DNA from: Vitrella brassicaformis
Taxonomy: Eukaryota > Sar > Vitrellaceae
DNA length: 50,181 nucleotides
Assembly (NCBI GenBank): GCA_001179505.1
Contig: CDMY01000515.1
Location: 1 to 50,181 of the forward strand
Direction: 5' to 3'
Under the pieces are notes generated by a model. The model saw only the letters and a list, made by a program, of their open reading frames with translations. It was not told where the DNA came from and made no database searches. Of the stretch, positions 25,230 through 35,022 are shown piece by piece (the stretch's first letter is position 1; each line of letters opens with the position of its first letter). Made by a program: the position numbers and the translations under genes.

Positions 25230-26154
25230 ATGATGCTGTTGGGCTTGGCCGTCACGCTCGCCCTCTGTGTCACGGGCAGCAATGCCTTCACGTCGCCCAC
25301 AGACACGACACAGGTGCCCCAGCATGTATGTCTGCACCGCCCGCACACACGCATCATCTCTGTCTGTGTACCTGTTTGTCTGTGTTGCTTTGCTTTGTTG
25401 CAGGTCCGTCGTCTGCAGCCTTTTGGCTCGTCGCTGTCGAAGTCGGAGTATGACGACCTTTGTGGTTTGCTGGGCAACAACACAACGCTCACACTGCTCT
25501 ACAAGTACGCATACACAGACACACAGACACACACATAGGCACACCTGTGCGTGCGCACGAGAGCATCAGCAGTGGCTGTCTGTCCCCTTTGTGTGTGTGA
25601 CATACAGGTCCTCTTCTGCCGGTACTGCATATGGTGATATGCTGGCTTGTGTTGAGAACAAGCCCAACGTGGTGATTGTCATCCGCAACGCCCAGTACGC
25701 GTTCGGCGCCTTCATCAGTGAGGGCATCAGGCTGCCCGCCTTCAATAGCACCACCGGCATGATGCCGAGGTGGCACGGGTACGAGAGTGACGTGTGGTTC
25801 TTCTCCCTGGCGGGCCACTACGAAAATGCGACCAAGATAGAGATCGACCAGCAGAGCCAGGATGTCCTAGTGGCATCTCAGATTTGGGGGAACCCGATGG
25901 CTCCGTGTTTTGGGGGGCTTGTGCCTCGTTATAATGCGAGAGTGGTTGTCGGCAGGGACCTGTCGTTGGGCAGGTCCTTGTCGGGCGGTTGTTGGCCGTT
26001 GAGCACTGACGACATCCGTAAGGGCCGTCAGTCCACCGACGCAAACGATGTGCCTGAGGGCTATATGGGGGTGACGGATGAGAATGGCAATGCTCTGCTG
26101 GGGGGCAGTCGGCAATTCATAGCTGACGAGATAGAGATTTTCGCTGTGAAGTGA
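25230..26154 (+). CDS. Secreted TLDc-domain protein (copy 2)
   Basis: Exons 25230-25313, 25404-25504 and 25608-26154, GT-AG, phases 0 and 2, 732 nt including stop, 243 residues. Exon 1 is a signal peptide (MMLLGLAVTLALCVTGSNAF). The TLDc-like domain runs from SEYDDLCGLLGNN through GTAYGDMLACVE, YAFGAFISEG, ESDVWFFSLAGHYENATKIE to GGSRQFIADEIEIFAVK. It shares exon phases and most motifs with the minus-strand copy at 9156-10020 but has a longer, Gly-rich insert (about residues 150-200) before the conserved DVPEGYMG motif. This suggests an inverted duplication older than that of the subtilases. Stop TGA at 26152-26154. Role unknown. Confidence 0.87.
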
Positions 26155-26355
26155 GTGTGACGAGATAGCCCAGCTTCTTATCCCTCCCCCTGTCTGCCCC
26201 TGAGGTGTGCGTGTGTATGTGTGTGTGCCGATATGAATATGTGGTTCATCTGCTGGACTGCGTGCGGTGAGATATGTGTCTCCCCGCCTCTCTGTCTCCC
26301 TGCCTGCCTGAGTGAATAGCATGCTGTCCTGTGCGCGTCAATTCATGTCTGTCAG

Positions 26356-26388
<33 letters not shown>

Positions 26389-27305
26389 TCCCTTTGTGTG
26401 ACGGGAGTGCGTTTGTTTGTTTGTATGAAGAAGTAGTCATCGTGAAGTGGGTGAGTGAGTCGAGAGAGCCCTTGGCCCGTGTCTGTCGGTCTGTCGTCTG
26501 TCTGTCTGTCTGTCCTTCCTGGTGCGTGTGTCCGTGTGTGTGAGTTTGTGTGTTGATGTGATTTTGCGAAGTGCATCTGTGGCCCTGTCCATTTGTAGTG
26601 GATTTCTGCTCGATTGGGTGGAGGCTGTAGTGAGTTTCTGTTCTTCTGCAAGGGTCACTATGAATGGTCACCGCAAAAGAGCTTGCAAGCCATCGGTCAG
26701 CCGGTCTATTCATCCCCGAGGGCCGAGACGCACACACTCATGCACCATAATTGGTCGATCAATTCAGGCTCAACCATATCGCACACTTGCAAGTTGTCAT
26801 GTGAATCTGTGTGAGACATGACCACCATTCGGTTGATCTACTATCAGTCAATCACCATTGTGATTCACGGGTGAAGCAGTCACCGCACAATCAAACCGGT
26901 TTGAAGTTGCGTCAGCCAATCAGCGCGACCGACATCAGACTCAAAGCGTCACTCAGTCACTCCGGCCCCTTTCAATGTGATGTCTCACATTAAATGACAT
27001 CAATCCGATTGAGGCGGTGGAGATGCCAAATGAGGGATGAACGAATGAGGGGAGGGAATGATTAAGCAGAGTGATTAGTGCCAGTTTGTGTGTTCTCGTT
27101 GTCATGAGCCGCATGGGTGCACACGCTTCGTTCTCACTTGGTTACATTTCTGTGAGGTCCGCATTCACTTGATTGTGTGGTCCGCATTTCTGTCTCTTGT
27201 CCATCCCGTCACACCCCAACCCAACGTCCCCTTCCCCCACACACGGCACAGACAGATGAACACATCACGAGAGAGTGGGAGACAGCGGCTTCAAAGGAAG
27301 GGGGA

Positions 27306-27336
<31 letters not shown>

Positions 27337-27337
27337 G
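27306..27337. repeat. (AG)n microsatellite
   Basis: About sixteen uninterrupted GA units, immediately next to the SINE-like element; such tails often mark SINE ends. Confidence 0.85.
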
Positions 27338-27343
27338 TGTGAA

Positions 27344-27645
27344 AAACCAACTGGGCTATAGCCGAGATTATCCATCTGCGAGCCGATACATCATTTCCTC
27401 GACACCCCCCTTCAGACCGCAGAGGTAGGGTATTCCCCTTTCCACTCCTGCCTTTCCAACATTTCCGGTGTTACCTCCAGGAATCAAACTCGCGACCCCT
27501 CCGCAGCGCTCAACAGGAGTGTTCTCCGCCCGGCTTGACCCCTTAATGGTGTTAACTGGGGTTCGAACCGAGGTCAGTGGGCACATGACCTGTTGAGAAA
27601 CCAACTGGGCTATAGCCGAGGTTATCCACCTGCGGGCCGACACAT
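27344..27645 (-). mobile_element. tRNA-derived SINE-like element (candidate)
   Basis: On the minus strand an A-box-like TAGCCCAGTTGG (27601-27612) is followed 31 bases later by a perfect B box GGTTCGAACC (27560-27569), the spacing of a tRNA-type pol III promoter. About 75 bases further on a second, weaker pair occurs (AAGCCGGGCGG near 27526-27536, then GAGTTTGATTCC at 27480-27491). About 30 bases around the A box recur almost unchanged at 27344-27390, so the element is bounded or tandemly arranged, and its other end abuts the (AG)n run. The cloverleaf is imperfect, so it is not a functional tRNA gene. Not confirmed as repetitive outside this window. Confidence 0.5.
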
Positions 27646-27678
27646 AGTTTCGTCACAAGAGGTTTCACAAAATGGGGG

Positions 27679-27722
27679 GAGAGCGGTTTCACGGAATTCG
27701 TGGGAGAGAGCGGTTTCACGGA
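27679..27722. repeat. Two copies of a 17-base motif upstream of subtilase
   Basis: GAGAGCGGTTTCACGGA occurs at 27679-27695 and 27706-27722, and once more at 37326-37342 between the HCF173-like and monooxygenase genes. The placement suggests either a promoter element or a dispersed repeat remnant. Confidence 0.55.
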
Positions 27723-27971
27723 GATTTTGCGAGCCAGGGGTGGGAGGGAGGGAGGGAGGGATGTCCCATCCATCCCTCTATCTGTCCCTCCATCTATCTA
27801 TCCCTCCATCTATCGTCAGGCAGATATCGTCCCAGATCTTCACTTCCCACCTTCGAGCCTTCCACCTGATCTACTCTTGCCTCGCCCTCTCTCTTGGCAT
27901 CATCACCTTGATCCTTCCTCGACGACTTGATCATCGCTCTCCATCGCCCTGTCATCTATCTATCGTCGGCA

Positions 27972-29851
27972 ATGGCTCAGCTTGTGGGAATCGTGTGGAC
28001 TCTGCTGGTCGCCCTGTCCCTGGTGGCCAGTCAGCCCTCTGCAAACAAGACGCCTGTGGTTTCCTACAGCACATTCAGCCTGGTGAGTGATGGTGCCGCC
28101 AACGACCAGCCGCGCGTCCGTGCCCTCAGCAGTCTGCCACCGCGTCCAGCTGGTGCAGCTGGCATCCACCGCATCATCGTCAAGCTCAAGCACCCACACA
28201 CCGAGGGCCTTGCCCGCGCAGAGACCATCTCGAGGGCACTGCAGGCCTCCCTGTCAGCCGAGACCACCGTGCACACGGCTGAGACGACGGTCCACCACCT
28301 CAACAGCTTGTCCATGGACGTGGTGGATCTGCCGCTAGGTGTCGATGCAGCGGCCACATGCGAGGCTGCCCTCCTGGTGTCGGATGAGATCGACATCTGC
28401 GAGCCGGATGCCGTTGTTGCGACGGCTTCTGGCCGCAGGCTGCGTGCCCGGGCAGCACAGGAGCCCAACCGCTTCGTGCCCGACGACCCAATCTTCAAGG
28501 AGCAGTGGGGGATGGCCAGCATCGATATGCCCGAGGCCTGGGCCTTCCTGTCTGAGCAGCAGCAGGAGACGGCCAGTGGGGCCGACTCAGTGGGCAAAGG
28601 TACGGTGGTCGGGGTGATTGACACCGGTGACTACACCCATCCGGACCTCAAGGACGCCATGTGGGTCAATCAAGGCGAGATCGCTGGCAACGGCATCGAT
28701 GACGACGGTAGGGATGCAGGGAGGGAGGGAGGGAGGATGCAGGAAGGGACATCCACACACACGATCTGCATGCATTCCTGGGTCTGTATGTGTCTGTGTG
28801 CAGGTAACGGCTTTGTTGATGACATTCACGGCTGGGCTTGGTGCGACGGATCCGAGAACCCGCACATTGGCGACGGCGATCCTATGGATGAGGGTGGCCA
28901 CGGCACTCACTGTGCAGGGACCATAGCGGCGACTGCCAACAACCAGGAGGGCATCGCAGGCGTGGCATTTGGCAGAACCAAGATCATGGCACTCAAATTC
29001 CTCTGCGGCCCGGTAAGTCGAGTAAACATAGGGTCGCGAAGCGCTCAAATCACATGTCTGTGTGCGCCTGCATCAGCTTGGTAATGGGTACACTGCTGAC
29101 TCGATCCACGCGATCAACTATGCCGTTGCCATGGGGGCCACACTAACAAGCAACAGCTGGGGCTACCTTGGGTTTACTGCATACAGGGCGCTCGAGGAGG
29201 CCATCAGGAAGGCAGAGGAGGCCAACATGCTGTTCATCGCCGCGGCTGGCAACGAATACAACGACAATGACGGCCCCAGGAAAGGCTACCCGGCATCATC
29301 TGAGCTGGACAGCATCATCAGCGTCGGCGCGGCGACTAAGGAAGGAGAGAAGGCGTGGTTCAGCAACTACGGCCTCGAGAGCGTTGACGTGTTTGCGCCG
29401 GGGACGAGAATCGCCTCGACCGTGCCCAATGGCAAGTATGAGAAAATGCAGGGCACCAGCATGGCAACGCCATTCGTCGCTGGTACGCAAGCACTGAGGA
29501 CTGCTGTGTGATACCCATTAGACGATCCACTCAATCGCTGCTTTGTCTGTGACTTCAGGTTTGGCTGCCCTTCTGTGGTCGATGGATCCGGCGCAGAGCT
29601 ATCGCGACATCAAGCATCGCATTCTGTCGACTTCCGAGAAGATGGACTCGCTCGAGGGCCTGTGCGTCACGGGGGGCCAGGTCAACGCACTGAAGGCCGT
29701 CACGTGTGCCGATTGCAAATGGACCCCCACGGAGCTGCCGATGGAGGAGTTCGCATGGCATCAGTGGGCCTTGCTGGGTGGAGGGGCTGCTGTCTTGTTC
29801 GTGGGTGTCCTGGTCACGTGTTATTGCCTGTTCTCGCGAAAGACCATCTAG
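27972..29851 (+). CDS. Membrane-anchored subtilisin-like serine protease
   Basis: Peptidase S8 endopeptidase, type I membrane protein. Exons 27972-28707, 28804-29012, 29077-29482 and 29559-29851, 1644 nt including stop, 547 residues. Start ATG 27972 gives a signal peptide (MAQLVGIVWTLLVALSLVAS); ATG 27927 upstream would spoil it. An inhibitor-I9-like prodomain follows (IIVKLKHPH, then CEAALLVSDEIDICEPDAVV). Catalytic Asp about residue 217, His 278 (GGHGTHCAGT), oxyanion Asn 374 (AAAGNEY), Ser 443 (GTSMATP). The codon after the Asp-Thr-Gly of the active site is deleted relative to copy 1 (IDTGDYTHPD against IDTGVDYTHPD). Residues about 520-542 form a membrane span followed by SRKTI. Introns and 3' flank are nearly the same as in copy 1, so the duplication is recent. 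Confidence 0.92.
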
Positions 29852-31182
29852 CAGCCGAGGACCACATAAGGGTCGCCCACGCCTACTGGCCGTGTTGGTG
29901 CAAGGCTGCCTGTTCTCCTTTTCCTGTCTGCAACTAGGCCAGTCGATATCTGTATGCACACGTATGTATCTGTGTGGGTTGTGGGTGTGCGTGTGAATGT
30001 GTGCATGGTGGTGTACTGCTGTATTGTATTGTGTTCTAGCCTAGTGGGTGAGAGGTATGTATAGGTAGTTCTTCGTTCGTTCGTTTGTTCGTTCGCTGGT
30101 CGGCCGGCAGCGCCGCGCCACTCACTGCCACTCACCGCCACTCACTGTCTCGCGCAGCCTAGTCGGCTGCATCTGCTCTTCGTGTGTGAAATAGATAGTT
30201 CTCTCTCTGAATAGCCCTTGTTGTTTGTGTTAATATCAGTACCTAGCTAAGCCCTGGTCTACCGAGCTCTGACCTGATAGCTCTGACCTGATCTCAGTGC
30301 TTCGGTGTCTTTGTTGCTGTGCGTGTGCTCTGATCTGATCATTCTCTGTCAATAGCAAGTGACTGTGTGTATGTGTGTGTGCCATCTTCTCGCGTGATCC
30401 GACCTGACCTGAGTGGCTCGTTGTCTGTGTTCGTGTGTGTGTGTGTGTGCTCTGATATGATCATTCTCTGTCAATAGCAAGTGACTGCACTGCACACTGA
30501 TGATGTGTATGCGGCGTGAATGGTATGGGACGGGGAGGGGAGGGGAGGGGTGGTGGGAGATGGGACGGATAAGAGACCGACGAGAGACACATGCGCACCA
30601 CACATGTATACGTCAAGTGAATGATATGACATGAGATTTCCAAATGAGAACGAAATGTGCTCCAAGGCGCATGTCTCTCATAAGTTCACGTGGAGAGACA
30701 GTCAGACACTTTCACATCACGCAGCTGTCTCGACGAACACAGGTGTGCGCAGCTACATACATACATACATACATATGCACATACGATCGATCGATGTGTT
30801 GTATTTGCTTTGTTTCTCGCTGACAGTGCGTGAATCGATAAGCAATGAGAGAACGAGCCGCTGACCGAATTGTCGTAACGCTAGTTGAGGCTGTCCGCTG
30901 CTGCCGGATTTGCCATGATGATTTACTAACTTTCACCAATGTGTTTGTCTGGTGCCCCAAATGGATCCCACCACAGATGCACTGTGTACATAAACACACA
31001 TGTACCGGCGCCCAGCACAATACAATACAACCTAACACAACGAACACGTATGCAAGGCATACAGACAGAACGGCACGAGGCACTACCTACGAGAGAGTAG
31101 GCTCAGGGAGAGAACACACCACGACAGAAACTATACATAGACAAGGATGCCACAGCCACAGTGCTATTCTTGATGGCATCCA
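29852..31182. other. Intergenic, 3' flank of duplicated subtilase
   Basis: To about 30665 this parallels 1230-2000. Within it a segment with TCATTCTCTGTCAATAGC occurs twice about 124 bases apart (near 30338 and 30462), a local tandem duplication not present in copy 1. Bases 30670-31182 hold TACA repeats and no recognisable gene. Confidence 0.5.
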
Positions 31183-31783
31183 TTATGCACAGCAAAAGCA
31201 ACAGTGCTCATGGATCTTCTGCCTTTGCTGCGCACGAGTGTGGAAGAAGTCGGCCGTGGCGGCGACCCCAATATAGTATTTGTTGGCGATTAGCTTGCAG
31301 GCGCGCAGCAAGAAGCGGGACGTCGCGGATGTTTGACACTCACGGATGAGAGCATCACGGAAGTCGTTGTTGCAGTCATCGGCATTCGACCCTGACCAGA
31401 GAGAAGCAGAGGAGGCCACGATGAGGAGAACAGACACACATTGTTCTTTCCCCTGCAACGTCTCTCCCTTCCCCTCCTACCTAGCGTATAGTAGCAGCGG
31501 TCGTGCTCATTGCACACCTCTGTGAAGTCGACGCTCCCATACTTGTTCGGCACGCCGCTGCACCCGTCCGGCGCCTGCCACAGACCAGCGAGACGAGCAC
31601 TGTGTCGTCGCGTTCGTTGTGCGGTCATTTCACCTTTACCTGTGCGTAGGGAGAGCTGCAAGGCGCCAACAGATCGTCACACGCATCCAGGCGCCTGATG
31701 GTCGTATCCTTCCCTGTAGGTGACGCCACCGACAGTCCAGCGAGCAGGAGAAGAATCACAGCGGTGTGGCTTCCTGTCGACAT
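31183..31783 (-). CDS. Secreted phospholipase A2-like protein, catalytic dyad intact
   Basis: Exons on the minus strand 31640-31783, 31481-31574 and 31183-31391, phases 0 and 1, 447 nt including stop, 148 residues. Exon 1 is a signal peptide plus short Cys-containing stretch (MSTGSHTAVILLLLAGLSVA). Exon 2 carries the PLA2 signature DFTEVCNEHDRCYYTLG: the His-Asp pair followed by Cys is that of prokaryotic/fungal-type secreted PLA2, which hydrolyses the sn-2 ester of phospholipids. Exon 3 supplies further Cys and helix residues (ADDCNNDFRDALIREC, CKLIANKYY) and ends in a Cys-rich tail (HEHCCFCCA). It is head to head with a paralogue 233 bases away. Substrate and activity are not testable here. 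Confidence 0.85.
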
Positions 31784-32016
31784 CTCGAACTCGTGGTGAC
31801 GCAGAGAAAACCTATGGGGATCTTTATCGGTAAGCGACGGAGGATCTGGGAGGAAAACTGGACTGGGGAGGAGGGGAGAGGCCCAAATGGAGGGTTCTGG
31901 GTCACGGGTTCAAACCCTTCCTTTAACCCCTTCCTGCCGGGCAGATCTTCGCAGAGGTCCTCCGTACTTTTCCCTCCGCCTCGCTTTCGCTTGCGTTACC
32001 ACTCGAGATCATCATC

Positions 32017-32604
32017 ATGTCGGCAGGAAGCCACACCGCTCTGATGGTCCTCATGCTCGCTGGACTGTCGGTGGCGTCACCTACCGGGAACGATACGAGC
32101 CCCCTCAGGCGCCTCCCTCCTTGCGAGGCCGATTTGTTGGCGCCTTGCACCTCTTGGATCGCAAAGCCGGTAGAGGCCGAATGAGCCCACGCGACAACAA
32201 ATTCTGCTCGTTGGTCCGTGGTAGGTGCCGAACGGTTGTCCCACTGGGGTGCCGAGCTCGCTTGGGAGCGCTGACTTCACACTCGCGTGCCAAAAGCACT
32301 TCATCTGCTACTACACGATAGGTAGGGAGGGGAGGATGCTGACGTTGGCTTGGTGGCAGGACAAGGGTTTTATCTCTCTGTTCTCTCCCTTGTTTCTCTC
32401 TGGTCAGGGACGAAAGCCGATGACTGCAACAACTGGTTCCTTAATGATCTCATTACCGCGTGTGAAACCACGACAAATTTCTTCTGTAAGCCCGCCGTCA
32501 GGGCGGCCCATGCAGGCTTCGTCGCTACGGCCGACTTCTACCACGGCCGTGCGCAGCAGGGGCAGAGGGATCATGAGTGCTGGTGCTTCGGCGCCAGCTG
32601 CTGA
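32017..32604 (+). CDS. Phospholipase A2-like paralogue lacking catalytic Asp
   Basis: Exons 32017-32169, 32225-32321 and 32408-32604, 447 nt including stop, 148 residues, the same length and intron phases as its partner. The signal peptide is MSAGSHTALMVLMLAGLSVA. The signature has become DFTLACQKHFICYYTIG, so the catalytic dyad His-Asp reads His-Phe. The other structural features (ADDCNN, CETTTNFFCK, HECWCFGASC) persist and the frame is open, which argues for a retained pseudoenzyme rather than simple decay. Its first 142 bases recur without a single change at 46724-46865. The intron-1 donor (CCG|GTAGAG) and acceptor (GGTAG|GTGCCG) were chosen because they preserve the shared protein. Confidence 0.8.
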
Positions 32605-33076
32605 CTGCACTCGTCTGACGGTGATGCGTGCGTCTCTGTTCTGTCACATGTACATGTGTGTCTGTCTGCGTGCTGCGCGTGCATGTGTGTGTGTGTACAA
32701 AGAGAGCCGGCCTGCCTTACTGTACGTGTGATGCGTCTGCACTGCATAGTCGACTGGTTTCTGGTGTGGTGAGCGTCCTGTCCTCGGCCCATGTGCGTAC
32801 TGTGTTATGATGTTTGTGACACCGGGGGGGAAGAGAAGAGGGGCAGAGGAACGCCGGGTCCATTCATTCAGTTTGCATTCCACACTTCCTCTTCCGTCCA
32901 TGCAGCCAGCAAACCATCAAAAGGCAAACACGGCAGGCCCCTGCACGTATGCAGCTGCTCGACACAACAGGTGTCTTGTGCTGCGCTACAGAGTGTGAAT
33001 CATTAGCTACAGAGCAGGGGCCTTGGTCTTCCAGAACTGAGAGTCACAGAGAGGCAGCCAACCAGTGCACTCATGA
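32605..33076. other. Convergent intergenic region
   Basis: Between the 3' ends of the PLA2-like gene (+) and the ING gene (-). TG-rich on the plus strand at 32630-32720; otherwise nothing is recognised. Confidence 0.45.
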
Positions 33077-34821
33077 CTATAATATTAACACTCGTCTGTA
33101 TCCACCGACCTTCTTCCATGCGGGGTCCTTCCGGCAGCCCGGGCACGTCCTGCACCGACGCACCCACACACACAACACATGCACACGTCCATCACACGGA
33201 TTAAGCGGCCTGACTGACTTAGTGCCTGAGCGACTGACCATGTCGGTGGGTTGTCGGTTTCGCGTAGGCCGACACACGGGAAGTGAAACCACTCGCCAAA
33301 CCGACACTGCATCAACGCACCGTCGATGGATGGATGGATGGATGCACAAACAACACACGCACACGACGTCGGTCTGGGCTGTGTGGTTGGGTGCATTGTG
33401 TCGCTGTGTATTGTGTGTGCAACTCTCTCTGTGTGTGTGTGTTGCGTACATCCTCGTTCTCGCACGCTATCATCAGGCCGTCAGAAGGCTGCATGAATGC
33501 ACCAGCAGACAGACAGACAGACAGTCACACGTAGAGGCAGAGGGAGATCCACGAAGCATCATACCGATTTGCAGAAACAGTAGAGTGGGTCGGCCGATGT
33601 GGGCTTTCCCTCTCCCTCAGCACCCAATGCTGACCCCTCCAAGCCCCTGACGGACGAACAAACAAAGAAACAAACAAACAAACGAATCCATCAGTGTCGT
33701 CCCTGTGTGAGTGTGGATGCGTACAGTGAGTGCTCCTGCTTCTGTTTCTTGAGCAGTTTGGGGATCAGCTTGGGAATGTGGTGCTTCCTCTTGCGATGGT
33801 GCTTGGCGTTATGCGCGCCGCCAGCGCCCAAACCTGCTGCAGACGGACCCCCTGGCGCACCCGGCAAAAAACAGAACAGCACATACATGGATCGTCCATG
33901 TGCGTGTGTGGACCGTCCATGTGCGTGTGTGTGTGTGCTGACCTGGTGCCTCAGCGGCTGGTGGGTTGTACTTATCGTCCATCTCCTTCACCTTCTGGTC
34001 CAACTGATACACACAGACACAGACACAGACACAGCCAGCCATTGATCCACCACTGGCACTGTGTGCTATGTGTGTTGTGTGGTTGTGTGATGAGATACGT
34101 GGTCGTAGAACTCCATGACGAGGTGCAGTTTGCGGTCGGCCATCTCCCTCACCTGCCCCTTCATCTCATCCAGGTTCTCAAGCTTCCCCCTGTCCTCCTC
34201 GCCCATCTCACTGTCGATCAGTGGCAGTGCTGCCGCCCCACGCTTGGCCTTAAGCCGGTCGTGCTGCTGCACGTGCAGCTCCTTGTGCAGCGCCTCCACG
34301 GCCCGCATCAGGTCCGTCTGCCGCTCGTCCAATTCACGGATCTCAAACAGCTTCGCCTTGGTCAGCGCCGGGATCTCCTGCAGCGAGTTGAGCGTCTCCA
34401 CCAACACCCCCTCGTGGACGGTGTCCGAAGGGTCTCCCGCCACGCTGAACGAGCCGCAGGGCGGCTCCAGGGCATCTGGGAAGAACCCGCCGCGGAACGA
34501 CGCTATCGACGTGTTCTCGTGCGGCGAATCGTCCTCCGATGGTGACCACTTGATGACACCTCTCCTATCGGCGCCGTCCTCGGTCGCTCCGTTGTTGTCT
34601 ATGTGGTTGTGGGGCAGAGAACGTGGTAGAGCTGACATGTCGGACTCGTAGAGGGGCGGTGCGCCGCAGACAGTGCTGCCTGACGCCATGCCGTTCTTGT
34701 CAAGAGGCTCCATCAGCCAAGCTACGTCTTCAACTTCTGAAAACACAAACTCACCGCTTGAGCGTGCACTGAAGGAATGAGAGGGGCGCTCTGAGGGGAT
34801 TGTTCCCATGGATTCCAGCAT
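33077..34821 (-). CDS. ING-family protein with C-terminal PHD finger
   Basis: ING proteins read H3K4 methylation and belong to histone acetyltransferase or deacetylase complexes. Seven exons on the minus strand: 34099-34821, 33943-34003, 33725-33851, 33565-33646, 33450-33488, 33239-33306 and 33077-33149, all GT-AG, 1173 nt including stop, 390 residues. The ING N-terminal domain is at about residues 140-255 (AKLFEIRELDERQ, LENLDEMKGQVREMADRKL, then KVKEMDDKY). A Lys/His-rich basic stretch follows (AKHHRKRKHHIPK). The PHD finger at about 326-372 is assembled from four exons: YCFCKS, then LMIACENED, then CRFGEWFHFPCVGL, then TCPGCRK, giving a complete Cys4-His-Cys3 set. The start at ATG 34821 is a choice; an ATG at 34893 would add a hydrophobic leader, unlikely for a nuclear protein. 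An unusual acidic extension of about 130 residues precedes the ING domain. Confidence 0.88.
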
Positions 34822-35022
34822 GATTGATGCTACCTGGTCACTGCCTAACAAGGTCAAATGGATTGCTGAAGCAATCACAACGAGAAATAGCACTGGTCAC
34901 ACTGCGATAAACTCATCGTAGAACACGAAAAATACAACACGAGCGCTCAGAAGCTACTGACGGCTGCTCACTCCCTGTCTGCCGGGGCTTCCTAAAGTCT
35001 ACGAACACTTGACTCATCCGCC

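Larger units (their letters stand above)
26155..27971. other. Intergenic, with SINE-like element and promoter of subtilase
   Basis: 26155 to about 26600 is TG-rich 3' flank of the TLDc gene. 26700-27300 is lower in simple repeats and shows no gene. 27306-27337 is an (AG)n run, 27344-27645 a tRNA-like repetitive element, and 27660-27971 the upstream region of the subtilase, with GGGA and ATCT runs. Confidence 0.5.

Noticed and set aside
27480-27612. Functional tRNA gene(s)
   Set aside because: A and B boxes are present but acceptor and anticodon stems do not pair; a SINE head explains it better.
32017-32604. Simple pseudogene for the plus-strand PLA2
   Set aside because: All three exons splice in frame to the same length as the partner with Cys residues kept, so an expressed pseudoenzyme is the better reading.
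34822-34893. Extension of the ING protein to the upstream ATG
   Set aside because: It would add a hydrophobic leader to a nuclear protein.
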